Source: a bacterium
Lineage (GTDB): Bacteria; Pseudomonadota; Alphaproteobacteria; Caulobacterales; Hyphomonadaceae
DNA length: 64,000 nucleotides
Direction: 5' to 3'
Assembly (NCBI GenBank): GCA_016125045.1
Contig: WGML01000004.1
Span: forward strand, 62,001-126,000
The notes beneath the pieces were generated by a model, which was not told the DNA's origin, ran no database searches, and saw only the letters and a program-made list of their open reading frames with translations. How positions within the stretch are numbered: position 1 is the first letter of the stretch; each line of letters starts with the position of its first letter. A program made the position numbers and the translations under genes. Shown here piece by piece: positions 44,922-52,212 of the stretch.

Positions 44922-47900
44922 GTGACAAACGTCAAAACACTTCTCCAGTTTTCGGTCGGTTCGATCCTCGCGGTCACCGCGGCTCCAGCGCTGGCGCAGG
45001 AAGCCGGGAGCGAGTCCCAGGCGTCGGAAGTCATCATCGTCACGGGCACGAACATCCAGGGCGCGCGGATCAACGAGGCGCTGCCGGTCACGGTGATCGG
45101 CGTGGACGAAATCGCCACGATCGGCGGCGTTGACGGGGAAGACCTCATTCGCTCGCTTCCCGGACAGGGCGGCGTCGCCTTCCGGAACGACAACAATACG
45201 ACGGTCAACGACGCGCGGGGCGACGTCGCGTCGATCAACCTGCGGTCCATCGGGTCGAGCGGAACGCTGGTGCTGCTCAATGGCCGCCGCGTGGTGAACC
45301 ACCCGTCGACGCAGGCGGAATTGTCGACGCCGGTGACGACGACGAACATGAACTCCCTCCCGGTGTCCGGCATCGCCAGGGTCGAGGTGCTGAATGACGG
45401 CGCGTCCGCCATCTACGGCACGGATGCGGTCGCGGGCGTGTTCAACACCATTCTCGACGACGACTATGACGGGCTGTCGATCTCCGCGCGGCATCTCGAG
45501 GCGACCGGCAACGGGCTCAACGAGCAGACGTTCACGCTCAAGGCCGGACGCAATTTCAACGACGGCCGGACCAATATCTCCGTCTCGGCGGAGTATTCGG
45601 GCCGCGACGGATTGTTCGCGTCGGAAACGGATCTCGGCCGCAGCGAGGACACGCGGCCCTTCCTGGTCGGCGGGTCGTTCGAGGGCGACGCCTCGTTCGA
45701 CAACCGCGCGACGCAGACCCCCTGGGGGCAGTGGACGCTGCGGACGACCTCCGCCACGCGGGTGCGGCGGAACGGGACCGCGCTCACATCGACGGCCGGG
45801 GTGTTCCACTTTCAGCCGTCGACCTTCGCCGGGTGCCTCGGCAACACCGCCGGCGCGCTCTCCGTGCCCGGCATCTGCATCGATGACGGAACGCAAGACG
45901 CGGACTTGCGTTATGACGGTGCGACCGAACGCTCGATCGTGTCCGATCGGGAACGGTTCAACGCCTTCGCCTTCCTCAACCATGATTTCGACAATGGCGT
46001 CCGCCTCTATGGCGAGCTTGGCCTCTACGGGGCCGAGACCCGGTCCACCAACGAGCCGCGCAACGGCATCGGCGCGACCGAAATCTCCGTCCCGGCGAAC
46101 TATTACTACAACCCCTTCGGCCCGGTGCGGTTTTCGAACGGCATGCTGAATCCGAACCGTCTGAGCGGGCTCACCAACGTGCCCGTCAACGGGCTGCCGG
46201 TGTTCACCGACGCCGGACGCTATCGCTTCGTCGATGTCGGCTTCCGGGACATCAAGGTGATCAACCGGCAGTGGCGCGCCCTCATCGGCGCCCGGGGCGA
46301 GTTCGGGTCGTCGGGGTGGAACTGGGACACGGCGATGCTCCACAACGCCGCCAGCGCCAAGGATGTCGAGAACAATTCCGTCTCGCGAACGCTGTTCCAG
46401 CAGGCGCTCTTCAACGAGACGCCGAACGTCTACAACCTGTTCAACGGCGGAAGCCTGAACACCCCCTCGATCGGCGACGGGACGCCCAACGGGCCGGAGC
46501 TTATCGCGCCGTTCCTGATCGACGTGTTCCGGATCAGCCAGACCGAGCTTGATCTCATCGACTACAAGCTCACCAAGAACGATCTGTTCGCACTGCCGGG
46601 CGGCGATGTCGGCTTCGCCTTCGGGGTCGAGGCCCGCCGCGAGAGCTACAAGGAAGATCGCGACCCGCGCCTCGACGGCACGATCACCTTCACGGACGCG
46701 GTGACCGGCGAAGTCAGCGAGACGGACGTCTATGGCACCAGCCCGACGCCGGATTCCCGTGGCTCGCGCGAGGTGCTCGCGGCCTTCACCGAATTCTCGG
46801 TTCCGGTCGTCAGCCCCGACATGAACATCCCGCTCGTCAACACGCTGGACCTCCAGATCGCCGCGCGGATCGAAGACTATTCCGACTTTGGAAGCAGCGG
46901 GGTGAAGCCGCGGATCGCGGCGGCGTGGAAGCCGGTCGATTTCCTGAAGTTCCGCGGGGCGTGGTCGGAAGGGTTCCGCGCGCCGAACCTCATCGTCATC
47001 AATGAGGGGGTTGATCGATCGAACAGCCGTGAGGACTCCTATTTCTGTGAAGCCGGCGTCCGCAACGGCACGTTCGCCACTTTTGCGGCGTGCACGGGCT
47101 TCACCGAGGGACGCACCGAGCGCCGCTCGGTCGCGGACGACATCGGGCCGGAAGACGACACCAACGTCACTTACGGCCTGGTGTTCGAGCCGAGCGGGTT
47201 CAGCGGACTGTTCAGCGTTCTCAACCCGCTGACCGTCACGGTCGACTATTGGGACATCAAGCGCGAGGGCGTTGTCGGCGTGTTCGGCGCCGAGAACCAC
47301 ATCAACCTGGATTATCTGCTGCGACTGCAGGGGGCGTCGAACCCGAACGTCGTGCGGGCCACTCCGAACGCCGACGATGTCGCCTTCTTCAACGCCGCGG
47401 GCCTGACGCCGGCTGGCGACATCCTGTTCATTCGCGACACCTATGACAACAATGAGACCATCGATGTCGAAGGCATTGATTTTGCGGTCTATTACGATCT
47501 CGACGACACCCCGATCGGGGACTTCGGCTTCAAGTTCAACGCGACGAAGCTGGAAAAGTACTTCATCAATCTGTCGCCCGGGTCGCAGCAGATCCGCGAC
47601 GCCGTGAACAGCGGCGCGATCTCCAACGAGATCTCGGTCGCGCAGGAGGGGAGCATCATCCTGCAGGACGGCCAGCCGGAGTGGCAGTGGGGGGCGAGCC
47701 TCACCTGGCGTCATGAGAGCGGCTTCGGCGCGGGCGTGCGGGCGGACTATATCGGCGAGTTCATCGACACCGGCGCGGGGCTCAATCCAGCGGGCGAGCC
47801 CTTTATCGTGGAGGAATGGACGACGGCCAACGCCTATGTTCAGTACGACTTCGACCGCAAGGGCCTGCTCGACGGCATGCGCGTGCGGCTTGGCGCGAAC

Positions 47901-48011
47901 AATGTGTTCGACGAGGACCCGCCGCTCGCCGATGAAACTAATGGCTATGACGCGGGCTATCACAACATCCGCGGGCGGCAGGTGTATATCGACCTGCGCA
48001 AGAACTTCTAG
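44922..48011 (+). CDS. TonB-dependent outer-membrane receptor (1029 aa)
   Basis: A second large outer-membrane transporter of the same subfamily as the one at 33658. Signal peptide about 1-25 (ending in APALAQ), TonB-box-like EVIIVTGTNIQG, plug motifs LPVTVIGVDEIATIGG, INLRSIGSSGTLVLLNGRRVV and VEVLNDGASAIYGTDAVAGV, then barrel strands to an aromatic C-terminus (DLRKNF). Start is GTG 44922, preceded by AGGGCGGAA. A strong hairpin follows the stop codon, so transcription probably ends there. Association with the exported lyase upstream suggests that the imported ligand is cleaved in the periplasm. The two receptors share several plug sequences and look like paralogues with different ligands. 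Confidence 0.93.
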   Translation: MTNVKTLLQFSVGSILAVTAAPALAQEAGSESQASEVIIVTGTNIQGARINEALPVTVIGVDEIATIGGVDGEDLIRSLPGQGGVAFRNDNNTTVNDARGDVASINLRSIGSSGTLVLLNGRRVVNHPSTQAELSTPVTTTNMNSLPVSGIARVEVLNDGASAIYGTDAVAGVFNTILDDDYDGLSISARHLEATGNGLNEQTFTLKAGRNFNDGRTNISVSAEYSGRDGLFASETDLGRSEDTRPFLVGGSFEGDASFDNRATQTPWGQWTLRTTSATRVRRNGTALTSTAGVFHFQPSTFAGCLGNTAGALSVPGICIDDGTQDADLRYDGATERSIVSDRERFNAFAFLNHDFDNGVRLYGELGLYGAETRSTNEPRNGIGATEISVPANYYYNPFGPVRFSNGMLNPNRLSGLTNVPVNGLPVFTDAGRYRFVDVGFRDIKVINRQWRALIGARGEFGSSGWNWDTAMLHNAASAKDVENNSVSRTLFQQALFNETPNVYNLFNGGSLNTPSIGDGTPNGPELIAPFLIDVFRISQTELDLIDYKLTKNDLFALPGGDVGFAFGVEARRESYKEDRDPRLDGTITFTDAVTGEVSETDVYGTSPTPDSRGSREVLAAFTEFSVPVVSPDMNIPLVNTLDLQIAARIEDYSDFGSSGVKPRIAAAWKPVDFLKFRGAWSEGFRAPNLIVINEGVDRSNSREDSYFCEAGVRNGTFATFAACTGFTEGRTERRSVADDIGPEDDTNVTYGLVFEPSGFSGLFSVLNPLTVTVDYWDIKREGVVGVFGAENHINLDYLLRLQGASNPNVVRATPNADDVAFFNAAGLTPAGDILFIRDTYDNNETIDVEGIDFAVYYDLDDTPIGDFGFKFNATKLEKYFINLSPGSQQIRDAVNSGAISNEISVAQEGSIILQDGQPEWQWGASLTWRHESGFGAGVRADYIGEFIDTGAGLNPAGEPFIVEEWTTANAYVQYDFDRKGLLDGMRVRLGANNVFDEDPPLADETNGYDAGYHNIRGRQVYIDLRKNF

Positions 48012-48032
48012 GCGACGACGTCTGTCGTGACG

Positions 48033-48064
48033 GGCTCGGGAAGGGGGACGTCCCCGCCCGAGCC
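48033..48064 (+). terminator. Strong hairpin after the second TonB receptor gene
   Basis: GGCTCGGG (48033-48040) pairs with CCCGAGCC (48057-48064), and inside it GGGGACGTCCCC (48044-48055) is itself a palindrome, giving a long two-part stem 21 nt past the stop. The following bases contain only scattered T, so termination may be partial or serve mRNA 3'-end protection. Confidence 0.6.
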
Positions 48065-48165
48065 TGGAACGGCTTGTCCGTGTACACGTCGGATCGTGTA
48101 TGCGCAGCCCTGCGCCAAAACGGCGATCGGGTCAAAAAGCCCTTCTTCGGTGTATGATCCGCCGG

Positions 48166-49173
48166 ATGAGCGCGATCACCTCATTGTATGTCTACAAGGT
48201 TGTCGATCAGGCGAGCCCCGGCGTTCAGACCCGAGATCTGGTCGAAGGCTTGGGGCTTCCTCCGGACGGCCCGATCGATCCGGGCCGGTTGGTTGCGTCG
48301 GCGGACTATTATGACTTCTTCGCAGCCCTCGCGGATCGCGACCCCAATGGCCTGACCTTACCCCTGCGCATCGGCGCCTCGATGCGCTGTGATGAGTACG
48401 GCGCGTTTGGTCTCGCCTGGAAGTCCGCGCCCAACCTGCGTGGCTCATTCGTGAGATCCGAACGGTATGGGCATGTCCTCGGCAGCGCTGAAACCTATTC
48501 CCTGGAGGTCGCGGACGACGGGCTTTTCTTCAACCTTGAGAAAGCTGGAGACGGCCGGCCCGGTATGCTGCTGTCCAACGAGGCGAGCATGGCTGCGGTT
48601 GACAGGATCAGCAGGGAAGTCAGCACATCGGGCTTTTCGCCGCGCGCCGTCCATTTCAAACATGCGCCGAGGGGCGACCCGTCAGTCTATGAAGCCCATT
48701 TCGGCTGCCCGGTCCATTTCGAATCCGGGCGAGATGCGCTTCGGGTGAGCGCCGAGCGGATCGACGCTCCGAACAGGCTGGGTGACGAAACGATCGTCAG
48801 ATTTTTCGACCAGCATCTGGAGCGGGAGCTGGCGTCGCTCATCTGCGATCGAGGGCTGGAGCAACAGGTGCGGCGCGCTGTTGCGAGTGTGCTCAGTGAA
48901 GGCGTGCCGACCCTTTCCCTCATCGCGGGAGAGCTGGGGATCGGCGCCCGAACCTTGCAGAGGCGACTTTCGGACAACGGTCACTCGTTTCAGGGCGTCG
49001 TCGATCTTGCGCGACGGGACCTCGCGCAGCGGCTGCTGCGAGAGACCGATTACAGTCTTGCTGAAGTGGCCTTTCTGACAGGGTTCGCTGAGCAGAGCGG
49101 TTTCACACGGGCGTTCAAGCGCTGGGCCGGCCAGACCCCCCGCTCCTACCGATTGGCGGCGGAGAAGGACTAG
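48166..49173 (+). CDS. AraC-family transcriptional regulator
   Basis: A 335-aa regulator of the OruR/ArgR-like type: an N-terminal ligand-sensing domain of about 230 residues and a C-terminal double helix-turn-helix (about 245-335). LSLIAGELGIGARTLQRRLSDNGHSF supplies the first helix-turn-helix in overlapping segments, and YSLAEVAFLTGFAEQSGFTR followed by AFKRWAGQTPRSYR is the classical AraC signature. ATG 48166 is the likely start; an ATG at 48154 is possible. It sits directly ahead of the NmrA-like and DUF1772 genes on the same strand and presumably controls them. The inducer is unknown. Confidence 0.92.
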   Translation: MSAITSLYVYKVVDQASPGVQTRDLVEGLGLPPDGPIDPGRLVASADYYDFFAALADRDPNGLTLPLRIGASMRCDEYGAFGLAWKSAPNLRGSFVRSERYGHVLGSAETYSLEVADDGLFFNLEKAGDGRPGMLLSNEASMAAVDRISREVSTSGFSPRAVHFKHAPRGDPSVYEAHFGCPVHFESGRDALRVSAERIDAPNRLGDETIVRFFDQHLERELASLICDRGLEQQVRRAVASVLSEGVPTLSLIAGELGIGARTLQRRLSDNGHSFQGVVDLARRDLAQRLLRETDYSLAEVAFLTGFAEQSGFTRAFKRWAGQTPRSYRLAAEKD

Positions 49174-49281
49174 GGCTTCCCGATTGTCGCGATCTGCCAA
49201 GGGTCTGGCGTGAGCAGACAAGAGCCCCGGGCCGCCGTCCGATAGATCCTGACTTGCTGAAACCTGACAGGGAGCAAGTCA

Positions 49282-50124
49282 ATGAACTTATCAAGCAACC
49301 AAAACGGTCTCACCCTCGTGCTGGGCGGCACCGGAAAAACCGGCCGCAGGATCGCGGAGCGCCTCACGGCCCGGGGCCATGGGGTGCGTATCGGATCCCG
49401 ATCGGCGGTTCCGTCATTCGACTGGGAGAACGAAAAGGGTTGGGAGGCATGTCTCGACGGCGTGACGGCCGCCTACATCACCTATGCACCCGATCTCGCC
49501 ATGCCTGGCGCAACGGATGCGATCCGAGCTTTTGTTGGGCAAGCCAGACAGCGCGGCGTCAGGCGACTCGTCCTCTTGTCGGGCCGAGGTGAAGCGGAAG
49601 CGCAGGCGTGCGAGCGGATCGTTCAAACCGCTGGACTGGATTGGACGATCGTTCGGGCGAGCTGGTTCCACCAGAACTTCTCAGAGGGCGCCTTCATCGA
49701 CATGGTGTTGAACGGCGTGATCTCGCTGCCCGCCGGCGATCAGGTCGAGCCCTTTGTGGACGTGGACGACATCGCCGATGTAGCGACCGCGGCTCTCGCC
49801 GAAGATCACCACAACGGCCAGGTCTATGAGGTGACAGGTCCGCGTCTCATGACGTTTGCCGATGTCGCCGCCGATCTCTCCCGCGCGACGGGTCGCAAGA
49901 TCGATTATGTGAATGTTCCGCACGAAGCCTTCGTGTCGGAGGCGGCGAAGTCAGGCGCGCCCAAAGACGTCGTCTGGATGCTGGACTACCTTTTTTCCAC
50001 CGTGCTCGACGGCCGTAATGCGCATCTCACCGATGGAGTTCAACGCGCGCTCGGGCGTTCGCCGAAGGATTTCGCGGACTACGCTCGCGATGCCGCTGAA
50101 ACCGGCGTGTGGAGGGCGGCATGA
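49282..50124 (+). CDS. NmrA-like NAD(P)-binding protein
   Basis: A 280-aa atypical short-chain dehydrogenase. The N-terminal Rossmann motif TLVLGGTGKTGRRIAERL (Gly-x-x-Gly-x-x-Gly) binds a nucleotide; the usual catalytic Tyr-x-x-x-Lys is not evident, as in NmrA/HSCARG redox-sensing proteins and some quinone reductases. RASWFHQNFSEG and FVDVDDIADVATAAL are typical of the group. Start ATG 49282, preceded by GGGAG 7 nt upstream. The stop overlaps the start of the DUF1772 gene. It may be a redox sensor or a reductase of a small hydrophobic compound; no substrate can be named. Confidence 0.9.
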   Translation: MNLSSNQNGLTLVLGGTGKTGRRIAERLTARGHGVRIGSRSAVPSFDWENEKGWEACLDGVTAAYITYAPDLAMPGATDAIRAFVGQARQRGVRRLVLLSGRGEAEAQACERIVQTAGLDWTIVRASWFHQNFSEGAFIDMVLNGVISLPAGDQVEPFVDVDDIADVATAALAEDHHNGQVYEVTGPRLMTFADVAADLSRATGRKIDYVNVPHEAFVSEAAKSGAPKDVVWMLDYLFSTVLDGRNAHLTDGVQRALGRSPKDFADYARDAAETGVWRAA

Positions 50125-50624
50125 CCTACGAATGGGCCCTCTATTTCTGCCTTTTTCTTGCGCTGTGGAGCGCCCTGATCGGAGGTGTCTTCTCCGCATT
50201 CTCCGAGTTCATCATGGCCGGTCTGCTGAAAGCGTCCCCCGCGGGCGGCGTCGAGTCGATGCAGCACGTCAACCGGACGGTGATCAGGACCCAGTTCGTC
50301 GCGGGTATTCTCTCGATCACGTTCTTCTCGGTGCTGTTCGCGGCCTACAGCCTGATGGTCTTTGAAGGCCCGGCTCTCGTGACGCTGATCCTCGCGCCGA
50401 TCGTCTATGTGCCGAACGTCTTTCTGATGACGGTGTTTGGAAAGGTGCCGATGAACCGTCGACTGGAGCGTCTTGATCACACATCACGCGAAGCGGCGGT
50501 CTATTGGCGCCACTATGGCCGAACCTGGACCCGGCTCAATCATGTCCGCGCTGTGGGCAGTATCTTGACGGCCGGCTTGTATCTTGTCGCGGCGATCACA
50601 CTCATCACCAGTGGGCAGGTCTAG
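50121..50624 (+). CDS. DUF1772 (anthrone oxygenase-like) membrane protein
   Basis: A 167-aa protein with four hydrophobic helices and the DUF1772 motif FGKVPMNRRLERLD followed by YWRHYGRTWTRLNHVR. Relatives include fungal anthrone oxygenases, but most bacterial members have no known activity. ATG 50121 overlaps the stop of the NmrA-like gene (ATGA) and has GGAGGG upstream, so the pair is translationally coupled. With the AraC regulator ahead, this makes a compact three-gene unit. Oxidation or detoxification of a small aromatic is a guess based on the family name. Confidence 0.88.
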   Translation: MTYEWALYFCLFLALWSALIGGVFSAFSEFIMAGLLKASPAGGVESMQHVNRTVIRTQFVAGILSITFFSVLFAAYSLMVFEGPALVTLILAPIVYVPNVFLMTVFGKVPMNRRLERLDHTSREAAVYWRHYGRTWTRLNHVRAVGSILTAGLYLVAAITLITSGQV

Positions 50625-50724
50625 TGCGCGCGTGGGCATTTGAGGAGATTGAATGCAATGACGGCGCGTTTGAACGGAGTTCGCCCTCGGCTGCGGCCGG
50701 TGGCCCAACAAATCCACCGCCAAC

Positions 50725-50740
50725 CCATTCATTTGAATGG
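50725..50740 (-). other. Small hairpin overlapping the tRNA-His CCA end
   Basis: On the minus strand CCATTC pairs with GAATGG around AAAT; the first arm includes the CCA of tRNA-His. No T-run follows. It could affect 3' processing of the precursor, or be chance. Confidence 0.35.
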
Positions 50741-50814
50741 TACCGCCTGCTGGTCTCGAACCAGCGACCTCTAGATCCACAATCTAGCGCTCTAACCAAC
50801 TGAGCTAAGGCGGC
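50738..50814 (-). tRNA. tRNA-His (GTG), without G-1, A73
   Basis: A 77-nt cloverleaf on the minus strand including an encoded CCA (50738-50740). The acceptor stem is GCCGCCT paired with AGGCGGT, so the first pair is G1-U72; the discriminator is A (50741). The D arm has TAGCTCAGTTGGTTAGA, the anticodon loop is TTGTGGA between CTAGA and TCTAG arms (anticodon GTG), and the T arm has GGTTCGAACC. Position -1 is C, not the G present in most tRNA-His. Absence of G-1 with A73 is known from most alphaproteobacteria, whose HisRS recognises the tRNA differently. Confidence 0.97.
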
Positions 50815-50865
50815 GACCGGTCAGGTCGGGTCGGGGGTGAGTGTGCGCCCGTCCGCGAACCGGAC

Positions 50866-50894
50866 CTAATAGGCCGATGGGGGCCCGGGGACAA
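50866..50894 (-). promoter_or_regulatory. Predicted sigma-70-type promoter of tRNA-His
   Basis: On the minus strand TTGTCC (50894-50889) and TATTAG (50871-50866) are separated by 17 bp, about 50 bp upstream of the mature tRNA 5' end. Spacing and position are what a housekeeping tRNA promoter should have. Confidence 0.6.
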
Positions 50895-51135
50895 GCGCTG
50901 AGTGGCGCCCGCCCGACGCGCAGGTTCAAGTGATGTTTCGGTGAGGTTTGTGGCGCGGCCGGCGGATGGCGCGAGAGGCCCGAAAACCCCCGCCTCGGGA
51001 CTTTTTGGGGCTCCGCCGGGAACCTGAATGGGGGGATGGACCGCGAACAATCCGACCCTCCCCCCGCCGGGCGCATCCTCCCCCCGTCAACCGGGCGATC
51101 GTCGCCCGGAGACGCTTGCGGAATGAGGAGGGCGT
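50895..51135 (+). other. Rest of the 321-bp gap between tRNA-His and the small-gene cassette
   Basis: GC-rich and without a convincing gene. Near 51053-51099 TCCCCCCG and CCGGGCG each occur twice, giving an imperfect direct repeat. A perfect 8-bp inverted repeat CCGGGCGA/TCGCCCGG with a 3-nt loop lies at 51091-51109, 26 bp before the start of the next gene and just ahead of its GAGGAGGG ribosome-binding site. No attachment-site duplication of the tRNA end is visible here. Confidence 0.5.
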
Positions 51136-51381
51136 ATGACGCCGCAAATTCCAAAGTCAGCGATCATGTCAACGACGCTGCGCTTTCTGACGGCGGGCGG
51201 GCTCACGCTCGCGGTCGCCGTGATCCAGGAGATTATCAAGGCCGACACCGACTGGGGACTGGTCGCGACGATGATCGCCGGCATTCTCGTCGGCGTCGGC
51301 GGCGGCGCCTATGGCCGGGTGACGGCGGCGGGACCGATCCTCACGCTGTTCCCGAGGCGGACCGAGGGGGGCGCACAATGA
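51136..51381 (+). CDS. Small two-helix membrane protein, holin-like in form
   Basis: An 81-aa protein with two hydrophobic segments (about 15-33 and 41-60, the second rich in Gly: AGILVGVGGGAYG) joined by a short acidic loop (KADTDWG) and a charged C-terminus. GAGGAGGG precedes the start at good distance. Size and layout resemble phage holins, but no family is recognised. Its stop overlaps the start of the next gene (ATGA). Base composition is like the surrounding genes. Confidence 0.7.
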   Translation: MTPQIPKSAIMSTTLRFLTAGGLTLAVAVIQEIIKADTDWGLVATMIAGILVGVGGGAYGRVTAAGPILTLFPRRTEGGAQ

Positions 51382-51890
51382 GGGCGGCGGCGACGAAGCT
51401 TGCGCGGTCCTTCGGGGTCTTGCCAAGCGCCGTGCGGGGCGGCGTCCTCTCTCTCGCCCTGACGCTGGGTGCCGCGTGCGCGCCGCTGTCGGGCGGCGTC
51501 GAACAGGTGACGGGACGGTCCGTGTCGCTTGATGCGCCGGCCGCCTTGCGCGGAGCTGACCTCGAACTGAAAGCCTACGCGGCGGCGGCCTGGTGGTCGG
51601 CGTTGCAGACGGAAGCCGCCGAGCAGGTGCTGGACCCGTCCACGCCGCCCGCGGTGAAGGAAGCGATCCGGCGGGTGGATGCGGCGGGCTCCCCGGTCGT
51701 GCTCGCCCTCATCGGTCGGATGCAGGCCTATTCGGCGCTGCGCGCGGGCGGTGCGGACGCGGTCGAAGTTGAAGCGGCGCGCGAGGGTCTTGCCGGAGCC
51801 GAGGCCGCGGCGCGGGCCTCGATCGGGGCGCTCGCGGCGCTTGTCGGGGTTTCAGCAGGCGCGATCGAAGGAGGCGAGCATGACGAGTGA
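51378..51890 (+). CDS. Predicted small lipoprotein, unknown function
   Basis: A 170-aa protein from ATG 51378. A basic N-terminus and hydrophobic stretch (GGVLSLALTLGAACAPLSGG) contain a lipobox-like LGAAC, so anchoring in the envelope is likely. The remainder is Ala-rich and helical, with two long helices (about 60-105 and 120-160). It overlaps the genes on both sides (4 nt before, 11 nt after), so the three are translationally coupled. A longer in-frame version from 51036 lacks support. No known domain. Confidence 0.68.
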   Translation: MRAAATKLARSFGVLPSAVRGGVLSLALTLGAACAPLSGGVEQVTGRSVSLDAPAALRGADLELKAYAAAAWWSALQTEAAEQVLDPSTPPAVKEAIRRVDAAGSPVVLALIGRMQAYSALRAGGADAVEVEAAREGLAGAEAAARASIGALAALVGVSAGAIEGGEHDE

Positions 51891-52194
51891 GGGCTTTTCG
51901 CGGCTGAAGGGCGAGGCGGCGCTGATCGTCGATCTGTTCGACATGCTGGCGTCCGCCATTGCGCCAGGCTCGAAAGCGGCCGCCGCTGCGGCGCGGGCGA
52001 CGCGTCTCGTGCGCGCGCTGTTTGACGCGCTGGAGCGGGGCGGGACCGCCTATGCCGACGTGGTGGAGCGGTTGAATGCAGTGACGGCGCTCGTCGCGCA
52101 GATGCGTGCGGCGGACCGGTCTCCGGGCGCGGTCGAGTGGGAGGCGCTGCGGCAGGAGATCGAACGCGCAAGCGCCGCCATTCAGGGGGCGTGA
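51880..52194 (+). CDS. Small helical cytoplasmic protein, unknown function
   Basis: A 104-aa Ala-rich protein without signal or membrane segment, all predicted helix (LIVDLFDMLASAIAPGSK, ATRLVRALFDALERG, VERLNAVTALVAQMRA). ATG 51880 has GAAGGAGG upstream and overlaps the lipoprotein stop by 11 nt. It ends 18 bp from the convergent AsmA gene. Last gene of the cassette; function unknown. Confidence 0.68.
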   Translation: MTSEGFSRLKGEAALIVDLFDMLASAIAPGSKAAAAAARATRLVRALFDALERGGTAYADVVERLNAVTALVAQMRAADRSPGAVEWEALRQEIERASAAIQGA

Positions 52195-52212
52195 CGGCGG
52201 CGGGCCGGCCTG

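Noticed and set aside
44783-45133. Small plus-strand frame overlapping the start of the second TonB receptor.
   Set aside because: No ribosome-binding site, Arg/Gly-rich out-of-frame translation and overlap with the receptor's signal peptide and plug region.
44664-47963. A 1099-codon minus-strand frame opposite the second TonB receptor.
   Set aside because: Same cause; composition is that of an antisense frame and the receptor on the plus strand is unmistakable.
50738-52194. Prophage or genomic island inserted at tRNA-His.
   Set aside because: No integrase, no duplicated tRNA 3' end, and no base-composition break. Only the holin-like shape of one small protein hints at phage, so it is kept as a question and not annotated as a mobile element.
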